A DNA stretch of 33,812 nucleotides, taken from NCBI GenBank assembly GCA_017999675.1, contig JAGNLL010000013.1:1-33812 (forward strand). Reading direction: 5' to 3'. Under the pieces are notes generated by a model. The model worked only from the letters and a program-made list of their open reading frames with translations, searched no databases and was not told the DNA's origin. Positions within the stretch are counted from its first letter, which is position 1. The number at the start of each line of letters is the position of its first letter. Shown here piece after piece: positions 7,234 through 15,787 of this stretch. This DNA is from Rickettsiales bacterium. GTDB taxonomy: Bacteria > Pseudomonadota > Alphaproteobacteria > Rickettsiales > UBA1997. The translations under genes and the position numbers were made by a program.

Positions 7234-10200
7234 ATGTCACAAAAATTTTTTAAGATTATTGCTAAATCTTTGCTGATTTCATTCTTCTTTTCTGATCCGG
7301 TTTTTGCTGCAGGAATAGACTTGACTGGCGCAGGTGCAACTTTTCATGTGACTGGGGTAGCGTCTTGTGCGAATAGCTACGACACCGACTCTAGCTCTTA
7401 CATCACCAATGATGCCTGCACTAGGACATTTAAAGACGATAACCAAGAGTTAATTTTTGACAGCGGTAGTAGGGTAAACCTTGCTGGGGCTCTTGATATT
7501 TTAAAACCAATTGTTCTCCCGGAATACATAGGTGGAGTGCTACAGAATAAGCATACTCTTGGAGAGGTGAAAATACCATCACCCTCTGCCATTGGAGTTA
7601 TCGTAGCAAAAGACGTTACTGGAGCAAAAATTACGTTCGATTCTGGTGGTGGCGGAGGAATTGATTCTTCTAATACCAATAAAACTGGACCATCTATTGC
7701 AAACGAATTGGGCGGCACGATTAAAACTTTAGAACTTAAATCTGGAGCAATTAACAGCACTGATACTGCTGTTTTTTTGAGAGATTCTGATAGTGGTGGA
7801 ACGGATATTTTTGTAAGAGATGGTGCCTTCATTCAAGGCGCAAGAAACGCCATAAGGTATGATAATTTTACCTGTATTAACCAAGATCCGGACGACAATA
7901 AGAAAGCTCCTTGTATAAGCGCAGAGGATTACAACCGCTTTACTGGTGCAACGAAGGCAGAAGCGGAGGCAAATGCAGAAGCGGGGATTATTGGAAGATT
8001 AACTTTGAGGGTTGTGAATGAGGGCATTATTGCGTCCAATCCGAGGCTAATTAGTCAACCAACTGATCTCGTTAGTAGCGCTTTTTACTCTACGGGAAAC
8101 AGTAGAATAAAAGCTAATCTTACCATTACCAACGAAACCACGGGTAAAATTTACGGAGGCATGACATTCGGAGATAGAAATATTCCTCGCGAAGATATTA
8201 TTGCCGGCGACTCTTACATTAAGTCTGAGGTATTAATAACCAATAAAGGGTTAATTAGTTCTCATAAAATTTTTTCTGATTATACTACAAAGCTGACACT
8301 TATTAATGAGGCTGGCGCCACAATTAGAATTGAAGATAGTCCAATTGCCGGTTCTGACGGAGTCACAGAAATTGCTCCTACTACAACGGATATTTTTAAA
8401 GTTTACGAAGGCTATAATTTTGAAGGTGAACCAGAGCCGCTATACATTAAGGATTACGATTCTAAGTCTGATACTGCTGACACCGTACCGGAGCCAAGCG
8501 TAAGCATTAGGCCTCAAGGCGACAACAGCGTAATCACCAACTATGGTACAATCATTGGCAACATCAACTCATCGGGCAAAACTCACACGATTAACTTAAA
8601 TGGCGGAACCATTACCGGAAACGTTGTACTTGCCGGTACGCTAAATTTCAGTAATGATTTTTCGTCATCTGCAATGATCGGAAATCTCAGAACAAGAAAC
8701 GACAGGGTCGATTTAACCGCCACCGCCAGAATTAACATTGGCACCAAAACCTACAATATTTCAAGCGGCGGCACTTCGTCAGAAGGCACCCCTTTAGATG
8801 GCAGTCTTACAATGACTTCAGGCACTGGAGGTAATCCAATAATTTCTACAACATTCACCAATGACGGCGCAATTGGTCGTTTAAATTTTGACGGCGTCAC
8901 CACAATCAACAGTGGCATTAGGCTCAATATTGGTATTGGTGAAAACTACTCTTACCTAAAAAGCGGTGTCGATTATTTGGTAATTGACGGCGACTACAAA
9001 AACACCGGCGTTACCACCTCGGACGTTGTGAAGGTTGATGACGCAAACATTAGTATTAACGACGGCACAATGGGCGTGAATAGAGTTGGCGTTTTAACCA
9101 TTCACTCAGCCGCCCGCGACCTAATTAGCTCTACTGGCAAATACAAAGATTTAGTAGTTTACATTGAAAGGCTTTCAGCTGACGAAGTGACTGACGACGA
9201 AACCGCTAAAAAAGTTTACGAGGTAATCGGCGAAATCGGTTCAGACGCCACCGGTAAACTCAAAGAGTTTCAAAAATTTGTCGACACTAACTCTGACCTA
9301 AAATCAACTTCTAACGCCTTAAAATCTGCCGCACCAACTAACGATGGCGACATCGAGCTAGCTACAATGGTGCCGGTTCACAAATCTCTCGAATCAGCTA
9401 ACAACAGAATGAACTTGTTCATTTCTCAATTGGAGCGCGCCGAAGATGTAGAAAGCAACGAGTTCAACGACAAAATGTTTGCTAAAGCAAGAGACGCCAG
9501 ATCTAGAGGCGACGGCTTCGCAAACTGCAACTCTGGTGACGCTGACGAAGACGAAGAAGCAAGCTTCAAAATTACCAACCCGCTTTACAAAGACAAAGCC
9601 AGTGCCTGCAATGCCAATGTTGAAGAATATCGCAAATATCGTGCTTCACTAACTTCTGCGGAAAAAGATTTAACCGAAGCGGCTTGGGCTCAAGCTTTTG
9701 GCTCCCTTGCGAACAGAAGTTACTCCAACGCAGTTGGCTACAATTCAAACACTTACGGTTTTGCAATTGGTCGCGACACTAAAACAGAAAAAAACGCGCT
9801 ACTCGGTGCTTCAATTAGCTACGCCAACACCAACATTACTTACGACGACAGTTTGAGAAATATCAAAGTAGACACCATTCAAGCCAACGTTTACGGCGGT
9901 AAGCTTTACAAAAGTAATTACTTCTGGGATGCAGTTGCTGGTATTGCTTGGAACCAATACAGCTCAACTAGACAGGTTCCGTCAGTTGCGGTCACTGCAA
10001 CTGCCAGCTACAGCGGTCAAAACTACATTGGCAAGTTACGCGGCGGTTACGTTTACAAAGTAATGAAAAATCGTAGCCTTAATTTCATTCCAGAAATTTC
10101 GGCAACATTTGTTAGAAGAAATGTTGGTGGCTACACCGAGACTGGTGCAGATACAATGAGTCTGAAAGTTCGCGGCATTTCAGACAATTACCTTGAGGGC

Positions 10201-10503
10201 AGAGTTGGCTACAACGTTACTTACGACCACATGTTGAAAAAAACTCACCTAAAATATCGTTTTCACAACTCTTACGCCTACAATTTCACCAACAAAAGAG
10301 TTGAAACCACCAGCAACTTCGTAGGGCAAAGTCAAACCTTCACCACCAAATCTCAAGCTGATGGGTCTGCAAGTATCAGATTGGGCCTAGGTCTTGATGC
10401 TAACCGCACCGAAAACACAATTGTGAGTTTGGATTACATGGCTGACTTAATGAACAAATTCATTGCTCACTCAGGTTCGATTAAGTTGACGTACCGTTTT
10501 TAG
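7234..10503 (+). CDS. Type V autotransporter (outer-membrane beta-barrel with a large passenger)
   Basis: ATG at 7234 was preferred over an in-frame TTG at 7165 because it starts directly at a signal peptide (MSQKFFKIIAKSLLISFFFSDPVFAAG) after an A-run like the other genes. It gives 1089 residues. The passenger, about residues 26-620, is rich in Gly, Thr, Asn and short beta-strand repeats (SVITNYGTIIGNI, TITGNVVLAGTLNF), consistent with a beta-helix. A charged helical linker (about 630-790) precedes the barrel, which begins near EAAWAQAFGSLANRS and ends in IKLTYRF with the C-terminal Phe required for outer-membrane insertion. It is probably surface exposed and adhesive. Codons in the first ~1.3 kb look more A/T-ending than in the barrel. 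A terminator follows at 10521-10562. Confidence 0.9.
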   Translation: MSQKFFKIIAKSLLISFFFSDPVFAAGIDLTGAGATFHVTGVASCANSYDTDSSSYITNDACTRTFKDDNQELIFDSGSRVNLAGALDILKPIVLPEYIGGVLQNKHTLGEVKIPSPSAIGVIVAKDVTGAKITFDSGGGGGIDSSNTNKTGPSIANELGGTIKTLELKSGAINSTDTAVFLRDSDSGGTDIFVRDGAFIQGARNAIRYDNFTCINQDPDDNKKAPCISAEDYNRFTGATKAEAEANAEAGIIGRLTLRVVNEGIIASNPRLISQPTDLVSSAFYSTGNSRIKANLTITNETTGKIYGGMTFGDRNIPREDIIAGDSYIKSEVLITNKGLISSHKIFSDYTTKLTLINEAGATIRIEDSPIAGSDGVTEIAPTTTDIFKVYEGYNFEGEPEPLYIKDYDSKSDTADTVPEPSVSIRPQGDNSVITNYGTIIGNINSSGKTHTINLNGGTITGNVVLAGTLNFSNDFSSSAMIGNLRTRNDRVDLTATARINIGTKTYNISSGGTSSEGTPLDGSLTMTSGTGGNPIISTTFTNDGAIGRLNFDGVTTINSGIRLNIGIGENYSYLKSGVDYLVIDGDYKNTGVTTSDVVKVDDANISINDGTMGVNRVGVLTIHSAARDLISSTGKYKDLVVYIERLSADEVTDDETAKKVYEVIGEIGSDATGKLKEFQKFVDTNSDLKSTSNALKSAAPTNDGDIELATMVPVHKSLESANNRMNLFISQLERAEDVESNEFNDKMFAKARDARSRGDGFANCNSGDADEDEEASFKITNPLYKDKASACNANVEEYRKYRASLTSAEKDLTEAAWAQAFGSLANRSYSNAVGYNSNTYGFAIGRDTKTEKNALLGASISYANTNITYDDSLRNIKVDTIQANVYGGKLYKSNYFWDAVAGIAWNQYSSTRQVPSVAVTATASYSGQNYIGKLRGGYVYKVMKNRSLNFIPEISATFVRRNVGGYTETGADTMSLKVRGISDNYLEGRVGYNVTYDHMLKKTHLKYRFHNSYAYNFTNKRVETTSNFVGQSQTFTTKSQADGSASIRLGLGLDANRTENTIVSLDYMADLMNKFIAHSGSIKLTYRF

Positions 10504-10520
10504 TTATTTGAAAACGTCAA

Positions 10521-10562
10521 AAAAACCGTCGGTTTCGACTCCGCGTCAGCCGACGTTTTTTT
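10521..10562 (+). terminator. Rho-independent terminator of the autotransporter gene, family A type
   Basis: The stem cgtcgg (10527-10532) pairs with ccgacg (10550-10555) and is followed by a run of seven T; an A-run precedes it. It lies about 20 bp after the autotransporter stop. The loop sequence tttcgactccgc matches part of the long inverted repeat at 3166-3274, which suggests both come from one repeat family. Confidence 0.75.
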
Positions 10563-10594
10563 GTGACTCTTGCTTCAAAAAATTTAATTAAAAA

Positions 10595-11068
10595 ATGCAA
10601 AACGTCACAATCTTTCTCGATGTTCAAAACATCTACTACACCACAAAACAGCGCTTCGGGCGGCATTTCAACTACAACGCTTTCTGGGCGCAGGCCACAA
10701 AAAATCGTCGCGTTGTAAAAGCCTTTGCCTACGCAATTGGTCGCGGCGACGAGAAACAAAAACAATTTCAAAATATTCTGCGCGGCATTGGATTTGAGGT
10801 AAAATTAAAACCATTCATTCAGCGCAGCGACGGTTCAGCGAAAGGCGATTGGGACGTTGGAATTACTTTGGACGTGGTTGAGCACGCCAAAGAATCTGAC
10901 GTGGTAATTTTGCTTTCTGGCGACGGTGACTTTGATTTGCTGGTGCAAAAAATAAAAAAAGATTACGGCAGTGAGGTGGAGGTTTACGGAGTTGCTGACC
11001 TCACGGCGGACACTTTGGTTGCGGCTGCTTCGAAGTTTATTCCAATTGAAGGTGAGTTGCTTTTGTAG
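10595..11068 (+). CDS. NYN-domain (LabA/DUF88-like) putative ribonuclease
   Basis: The 157-residue single-domain protein shows the NYN/PIN-like fold signature: TIFLDVQNIYY with D9 at the end of strand 1, KGDWDVGITLDVVEHA with D85/D87 mid-protein, and LLSGDGDFDLLVQKIK with D110 and D112. These acidic residues would bind the metal ions used in RNA cleavage. No signal peptide or membrane segment is present, so it is cytosolic. It stands alone between the autotransporter and rseP, and the context says nothing about its substrate. Family-level assignment is firm; the cellular role is unknown. Confidence 0.87.
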   Translation: MQNVTIFLDVQNIYYTTKQRFGRHFNYNAFWAQATKNRRVVKAFAYAIGRGDEKQKQFQNILRGIGFEVKLKPFIQRSDGSAKGDWDVGITLDVVEHAKESDVVILLSGDGDFDLLVQKIKKDYGSEVEVYGVADLTADTLVAAASKFIPIEGELLL

Positions 11069-11107
11069 GTGCAGGGAGGTTTGTTGAATAATTTTATTTT
11101 GCGTCTT

Positions 11108-11238
11108 GCAAATAACCACCCCCAACCCCTCCTTCAAAAGGAGGGGCTTTCTTACGATTTTTTTTTAAGTGAGGGGTTGAAAACAATATCGGTGGTAAGC
11201 CCCTCCTTTTGAAGGAGGGGTTGGGGGTGGTTATTCGC
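11108..11238. repeat. Family B: large inverted repeat, 42-nt arms
   Basis: The arms at 11108-11149 and 11197-11238 are complementary with one mismatch and enclose a 47-nt loop. Each arm contains its own small hairpin, cccctcctt paired with aaggagggg. A second copy with the same arm sequence is at 18644-18746. It lies between the NYN gene and rseP. Its translation gives spurious ORFs carrying PSFKRRG and PFEGGVGGGY-like peptides. Confidence 0.9.
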
Positions 11239-11350
11239 AAGGTACAAACTTTTCGTTCAAAGCAAAACCCAACAAGTCCAACTTGTCTTTTCAACCACCG
11301 CACCCATTTTTTAAAATTCGTATTTTTCAACAACACATCTCCCCAAAAAA

Positions 11351-12460
11351 ATGGAACTCGCCCAACTAATCCTCCACAACTTTCTCGCCTTTGTCGCCAT
11401 TATTTCTGTAATCGTCTTCATTCACGAATTCGGTCACTTCATTGTGGCGCGCTGGTGTGGCGTGAAAGTTGAAGAATTTTCTCTCGGTTTCGGCCACGAG
11501 CTTTTCGCCCGCACAGACAAAAAAGGCACGCGCTGGAAAGTTTGCTTACTGCCATTTGGTGGCTACGTAAAAATGTTTGGCGACCGCAATGGCGCTTCAA
11601 TGCCAGACGACAAGCTGTTTAAAAAAATGACAGCGGCAGACAAGAAAAAATCTTTTCTCGGCAAAAATGTTTGGCAAAGAATGGCAATTGTAGCGGCGGG
11701 GCCAATTGCAAATTTTTTGCTAGCGATTGTGATTTTTACTTTTTTGCTAAAAGCCAATGGTTTGAGCAAAGTGGCGCCAATTGTTGACAGCGTGCTACCT
11801 GCCAGTGCAGCGCTTGAAGCTGGCCTACAAAAAGGCGACAAAATTTTAGCAATTAACGCAGAAGAAATTTCTGAATTTGACGAAATGCGCGCAATCGTCA
11901 CGAGCTCTGCTGACAGAGAATTGCTGTTTAAAATTGAGCGCGGTGCCGAGGTTTTTGAAACTAAAATCACCCCAAAAAATCAGCTGCGTAAAGATTTTTT
12001 TGGCGACGATGTAAAGATGGGAACCCTTGGCGTGACGGCGTCGCAAGTGACTAATGAGCATCTAAATTTAGGCCAAAGTTTTGTCGAGGCCAATGTGCAA
12101 ACCTACAAAACGTCGGTAGCAATTTTTATAGCTTTGGGCGAATTAATTACCGGAAGACGCTCAATTGAAGAGCTGGGCGGCCCAATTAAAATTGCCAAAT
12201 ATTCTGGCAAAACGGTTGAAATGGGCATGCAAACAGTGGCGTGGTTTGTGGCAATGATTTCGATTAATCTTGGCGTAATGAACCTGCTGCCAGTGCCTGT
12301 GCTAGATGGCGGCCATTTGTTTTTTTATGCAATTGAAGCTGTGCGCAAAAAACCTTTGCCGCAAAAAGCGCAGCAATTTTGTTTTCAAGTTGGCTTTAGT
12401 TTAATTTTAGCGCTGATGATTTTCACCACGTTAAACGACGTGTGGCAGCTGTTTAGGTAG
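11351..12460 (+). CDS. rseP: RseP-type site-2 protease (inner-membrane zinc metalloprotease)
   Basis: A 369-residue M50 intramembrane protease. The first transmembrane helix carries the zinc-binding HEFGH (25-29). FGGYVKMFGD and GPIANFLLAIVIF follow, then a PDZ domain (about 125-205; ASAALEAGLQKGDKILAINA). The third zinc ligand lies in the LDG motif of MNLLPVPVLDGGHL near residue 310. In proteobacteria RseP cleaves anti-sigma factors after a site-1 protease and clears signal-peptide remnants. The shorter single-PDZ form is usual in alphaproteobacteria. The start ATG follows CCCCAAAAAA without Shine-Dalgarno. Its common neighbours dxr and bamA are not adjacent. Confidence 0.95.
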   Translation: MELAQLILHNFLAFVAIISVIVFIHEFGHFIVARWCGVKVEEFSLGFGHELFARTDKKGTRWKVCLLPFGGYVKMFGDRNGASMPDDKLFKKMTAADKKKSFLGKNVWQRMAIVAAGPIANFLLAIVIFTFLLKANGLSKVAPIVDSVLPASAALEAGLQKGDKILAINAEEISEFDEMRAIVTSSADRELLFKIERGAEVFETKITPKNQLRKDFFGDDVKMGTLGVTASQVTNEHLNLGQSFVEANVQTYKTSVAIFIALGELITGRRSIEELGGPIKIAKYSGKTVEMGMQTVAWFVAMISINLGVMNLLPVPVLDGGHLFFYAIEAVRKKPLPQKAQQFCFQVGFSLILALMIFTTLNDVWQLFR

Positions 12461-12494
12461 TTTTTTGGCCACTTGAGTTCTTACTTGAGCAACT

Positions 12495-12642
12495 GTCATT
12501 GCGAGCGAAGCGTTGCAATCTATGGCTTGCTGAGGTTTGCTGAATTTTTATAAAATCACAAATGCTGTGCTGAGCCTGCCGAAGCGCGATAGGCTACCGT
12601 AAATAATCCCGCAACTAACGACAAGCTCAGAACAACATTTGT
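12495..12642. repeat. Family D: REP-like palindromes between convergent genes
   Basis: Two motifs lie in the 239-bp space after rseP. One at 12495-12520 (tcattgcgagcgaagcg followed by ttgcaatc) has attgc/gcaat ends and looks like widespread REP-type sequences. The second is an imperfect inverted repeat of 23-nt arms (12558-12580 and 12620-12642, four mismatches) containing ctgagcctgcc and gacaagctcag. No coding potential or tRNA was found here. Confidence 0.6.
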
Positions 12643-12699
12643 CACTTAAATCTTTGCAAACCTCTTTTTGAGCGAAGTTTAAACCAGTAGTTTTTGTTT

Positions 12700-12957
12700 T
12701 TAACCAACCCCCACCATTCTTTCTTCCAAAATTTGCACATTACACATGCTGTTTAAATCAAAATGTCTCCAACCTGCAGCGCCGGTTTTTTCGTAGGCAA
12801 CATTTGCCGCTAAGGTTTTTTTACCCAATTTGTTTGAAATAAAAATCACGTGAGCGTTTTTAATTTCTTCGCCGTCAATTCTGCCAAGGCGAGAATATTG
12901 AAACGAAATTGGCTGTTTGTTTAGCATTGCTTTTGTGAGGGTGTCTTGCGTGTTCAT
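12700..12957 (-). CDS. Small WYL-like domain protein
   Basis: The start at 12957 (MNTQDTLTKAML) is preferred over the upstream ATG at 12996, which would add 13 residues unlike the family. It gives 85 residues. The pattern of short strands, LNKQPISFQYSRLGRIDGE then NAHVIFISN then AAGWRHFDLNSMCNVQILEE, resembles the Sm-like WYL beta-barrel that binds ligands or nucleic-acid ends in regulators, here without a DNA-binding domain. WYL is only a resemblance by eye. The gene is convergent with rseP and divergent from the LexA-type gene (225 bp between starts). Confidence 0.45.
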   Translation of the reverse strand: MNTQDTLTKAMLNKQPISFQYSRLGRIDGEEIKNAHVIFISNKLGKKTLAANVAYEKTGAAGWRHFDLNSMCNVQILEERMVGVG

Positions 12958-13088
12958 AAAATTTAATTTTGTTAAAAATATCAGATTTCTCACCATCCTT
13001 GAATTGGCGGCGTAAATTCAAGGATGGCGACGTGGTGAGTTGGGCGACGTGTGGTGACGTGGCTTAACTAACTTTAGTTTAAATGAGT

Positions 13089-13118
13089 TTGACTTCTAAT
13101 TTAAAACCAGAGTTAATA
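13089..13118 (+). promoter_or_regulatory. Candidate sigma-70 promoter for the LexA-type gene
   Basis: TTGACT at 13089-13094 is followed after 18 nt by TTAATA at 13113-13118. This would place the start of transcription just before the palindrome at 13133-13151. The match to consensus is moderate and rests on eye inspection only. Confidence 0.4.
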
Positions 13119-13132
13119 GTTTTACTCGTGAT

Positions 13133-13151
13133 GTTCTAGAAAAACTAGAAC
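13133..13151. promoter_or_regulatory. Palindromic operator, probable LexA/SOS box
   Basis: GTTCTAG, five A, then CTAGAAC is a perfect 7+5+7 palindrome centred 41 bp before the LexA-type start and just downstream of a candidate promoter. Autoregulation is typical of LexA. The sequence differs from the alphaproteobacterial GTTC-N7-GTTC direct repeat, so the site would be lineage-specific. Confidence 0.55.
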
Positions 13152-13182
13152 AGAAAAATAACAACACAAGCATCTTTTTTAA

Positions 13183-13797
13183 ATGACAGAAAAACGCCTT
13201 CACCCCGCCCAAGAAAAATTAATTGAACTTCTCGCAAAAAATGCCGACGAGCCTCTGACGGTTCGCGAACTACAAGAAAAAATCGGCGCTTCTTCAACAA
13301 GTGTTGTGGTGCACCACATGGCGCAGTTAGAAAAAAAGGGTTACTTAAAAAAGAACCCAAACGATTCGCGCGACTACCAAATTTTAAAAAGTCCCGACAA
13401 AGAAATTGCTTACTTAAACTTGTACGGCCTTGCCACCTGTGGCCCCGAAGGTTCGGTTCTTGATGGTTCGCCAATTGATCGTGTGCCGATTTCTACAAAA
13501 TTCTTAAGCTTTCCGTCATCAAAAGCCTTCATGGTTAAGGCTAAAGGCGATTCAATGCTGCCAAAAATCACCGCCGGAGATTTTGTAATAATTGAAAAAA
13601 CCAACAAAGCCGAAAACGGCAGCACCGTACTTTGCGTCAATGACGAAAAAGTGCTGATTAAAAAAATCAAACAACAGAGCAAAAAAGATAAAGTGATTTT
13701 GGTGTCGCTAAATAGTGAGTTTGAACCGTTCTTGGCAGCTGAAGATTTTCGCGTTGAAGGCGTGGTGCGTGGGGTGATTAGTAATCGAATGTTTTAG
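13183..13797 (+). CDS. lexA: LexA-type SOS repressor / S24 autoprotease
   Basis: The 204-residue protein has an N-terminal winged helix (residues 5-60: PLTVRELQEKIGASSTSVVVHHMAQLEKKGYLKK), matching LexA rather than Cro-type repressors. The C-terminal S24 peptidase has its scissile bond probably at C86-G87 (YGLATCGPEG); LexA usually has Ala-Gly, while Cys-Gly is seen in UmuD. The catalytic Ser is S124 (GDSM) and the Lys is K160 (VLIKKI). It also keeps NSEFEPF near the C-terminus. It would repress DNA-damage genes and self-cleave with RecA filaments. The ATG follows TTTTTTAA without Shine-Dalgarno. A palindromic box sits upstream. It could instead be a LexA paralogue with its own regulon. Confidence 0.88.
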   Translation: MTEKRLHPAQEKLIELLAKNADEPLTVRELQEKIGASSTSVVVHHMAQLEKKGYLKKNPNDSRDYQILKSPDKEIAYLNLYGLATCGPEGSVLDGSPIDRVPISTKFLSFPSSKAFMVKAKGDSMLPKITAGDFVIIEKTNKAENGSTVLCVNDEKVLIKKIKQQSKKDKVILVSLNSEFEPFLAAEDFRVEGVVRGVISNRMF

Positions 13798-13825
13798 CTA
13801 GCGGTGTTGGTGGTGTTCTAGTTTT

Positions 13826-15787
13826 TTAATAACGCACAATCACCACGCCAGACCCGCCACTTCCAGACAACACGCCGTTGCTATTCGCGCCACCACCGCC
13901 GCCACCGCTGTTATTTGCAGCGTCAACACTGCTTCTGTCAATTTCATCTTTGGCTAAACCGCTGCCGGCGTTGGTTCCGCCAATTCCATTTTCAACGCCG
14001 CCGCCGCCAGAGCCGTATATTTTTGAAGTTCCTGAGATGTTGCTAGAAAATCCTTCGCCACCATTTTTGCCACTTCCAGCTGTTGTTGCGCCGCCACCGC
14101 CGCCACCGTAGCCGTTGCTTCCTGCTTGGTCTGAAGCGCCGCCGGCATTGCCGTAAAGTGTCACGCTTGCGCTGCCAGTGCCAAGGGCGATGCCTTTGGT
14201 TGCGTTTCCGGCTGGGTGACCATTGTGTCCGCCGCTGCCAGATCCGCCGTCAACGCCCTCAGCACCACCCCAGCCAACGCCACCGCCACCACCAAAAGCA
14301 GTGAGTGAAAAGCTGCTGCCGCTAATTATTGAATCATTGCCATTTTGACCAATGCCGTTGGTCACGCCGGTTCTGGTGACGCCAATGGTCACGCTAAAAG
14401 AGCCGCTTGGCAGCTCAAAACCAGAAACGTCAATAACGCCGCCACCGCCACCGCCAGAAGCCGCGATTGAACTTTGGTGATTTCCTCCGGCGCCGCCGCC
14501 ACCAGCCACTAAGATTCTGACATTGCTGTGAGCGTTTGAGCAAGTAAGGCTGCCATTATTGTTGAAAATGTGAATTACGCTTCCGGGAATGCTGCTGGTG
14601 TCAGTTGTGCCACCACTAGCAACGCAATTTGGGGTGCAGCTGCCGCTAATTGGGTTAAATATTCCAGCAATGCAGGTGTAGTTAATTGAGCCGGCGTAGC
14701 CCGAAACGTCGCAAATTTTTAATGTGGAAATTGAGGTGGGGTTAAAAACATTAGAGCTGTCAATTCCAACTGTGTCGGTGGTGCAAGTGTGTTGACAAGT
14801 GCCGGTGTCGGGGTTGATTAAATAGCCCGCCGCCGTGTCGCAAGCGCTGCAATTTTCGCCACTGTAGCCGACAGCACAGGTGCAGCCGTCGTTAGTGACA
14901 ATGCCGCCAAAGCAAGAAGCAACATCGGCGCCAGTTAATTTGCTTGACCATTTCTTGCTTAAATATTCTTCAACCGCAATGCGCTCGGCATTTAACACCG
15001 CTTTAGAAAAAATAATTATTTCGCCAATTTCGCCGTTGTAATTTTTGCCAATTGCAAGCGTGCCAAGGTTTGAGAGCTTTGCTAAATTAGCGCTTTCTGC
15101 CGCAAGTGTGCCGTTAATGTAAGTTTTTTTGCCCGATTTTGAGCTTGAAGTAAAAGTGAAAATTCGCGACTTGCCGGCTGTGTTTTCGTAAGAATCAACT
15201 CCGGAGTCGTAGTAATTGGTGGCTCCGGCACCAGATTGCGAATGAGTGACAGTGCCGTCACTTTTGTAGCCTAAAAGTAAACTTTGGTTGGTGATGGTGT
15301 TGCTGGCATCTCCCAAAAAATAATTGTCTGAATTGCTGCCCGCTCTTTTTTCTAAAATAAAAATTGTGTAATCGCTGTTATTTAGCGAGCTGGCGTCGAT
15401 GTTAAAATAACCAGAGCCGTCAAATTTTACCGCCGGAATGTAGTTGATGGTGTTAGAATATGTTGGGGCGGTGCCGCTGGCTGTAGCGCTGATTTGGCTT
15501 GCGGCTTGATTGCTAACATTGTGCCAAGCGTTTAGCGGCGAGTTGTTTGAGCTGTCGGCCGTGTCAAAACTTTCGTCCAAACTGCTTTCAAGCCACAAAA
15601 TATTTTGCGAAATTCCATTGACGGGTGAGCTAATTGTAAGGGTTTGCGCTGTTGAGATTCTAAATTTTTTGTAAAAATTTATCCCCGTCAAAATCGAAGC
15701 GCTAAAAATTGCGATGATTAAAATAACCACCGCAAGCTCAATTAAAGAGAAGGCGAGTTTTTGTTTGAGATATTTTTTTAGAGGCAT
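13826..15787 (-). CDS. Type IV pilin-like protein with LamG-like, Cys-rich and glycine-rich C-terminal regions
   Basis: The 653-residue paralogue of the 4438-5844 product has a class III prepilin signal KQKLA12|F13-S-L-I-E17 with a hydrophobic helix to about residue 36. Ala is again at -1. Residues about 55-285 are the same LamG-like sandwich (YTIFILEK, GKKTYINGTLAAES, YNGEIGEIIIFSKAVLNAERIAVEEYLSKKW). An EGF-like cysteine cluster follows (292-316, GCTCAVGYSGENC). From about residue 421 the protein is strongly glycine-rich, opening with NVRILVAGGGGAGG and ending SGVVIVRY, as in glycine-rich domains of phage fibres and bacterial surface proteins. It is inferred to be an exported adhesive pilin-like protein. 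Dense GC-rich Gly codons create misleading Pro-rich ORFs on the other strand. Confidence 0.75.
   Translation of the reverse strand: MPLKKYLKQKLAFSLIELAVVILIIAIFSASILTGINFYKKFRISTAQTLTISSPVNGISQNILWLESSLDESFDTADSSNNSPLNAWHNVSNQAASQISATASGTAPTYSNTINYIPAVKFDGSGYFNIDASSLNNSDYTIFILEKRAGSNSDNYFLGDASNTITNQSLLLGYKSDGTVTHSQSGAGATNYYDSGVDSYENTAGKSRIFTFTSSSKSGKKTYINGTLAAESANLAKLSNLGTLAIGKNYNGEIGEIIIFSKAVLNAERIAVEEYLSKKWSSKLTGADVASCFGGIVTNDGCTCAVGYSGENCSACDTAAGYLINPDTGTCQHTCTTDTVGIDSSNVFNPTSISTLKICDVSGYAGSINYTCIAGIFNPISGSCTPNCVASGGTTDTSSIPGSVIHIFNNNGSLTCSNAHSNVRILVAGGGGAGGNHQSSIAASGGGGGGVIDVSGFELPSGSFSVTIGVTRTGVTNGIGQNGNDSIISGSSFSLTAFGGGGGVGWGGAEGVDGGSGSGGHNGHPAGNATKGIALGTGSASVTLYGNAGGASDQAGSNGYGGGGGGATTAGSGKNGGEGFSSNISGTSKIYGSGGGGVENGIGGTNAGSGLAKDEIDRSSVDAANNSGGGGGGANSNGVLSGSGGSGVVIVRY

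Noticed and set aside
11094-11472. ORFs on both strands encoding PSFKRRG and PFEGGVGGGY peptides
   Set aside because: They are translations of the family B inverted repeat, have no start context or homology pattern, and overlap the start of rseP.
12461-12699. Possible tRNA or small RNA in the gap after rseP
   Set aside because: No cloverleaf or acceptor/TψC pattern could be drawn; the sequence is explained by REP-like palindromes.
13814-13821. Second gttctag half-site downstream of lexA
   Set aside because: No matching second half follows, and the site lies between convergent gene ends. It is probably chance.
13878-14304. Proline- and arginine-rich plus-strand ORFs
   Set aside because: They are the complement of glycine codons in the prepilin glycine-rich domain.
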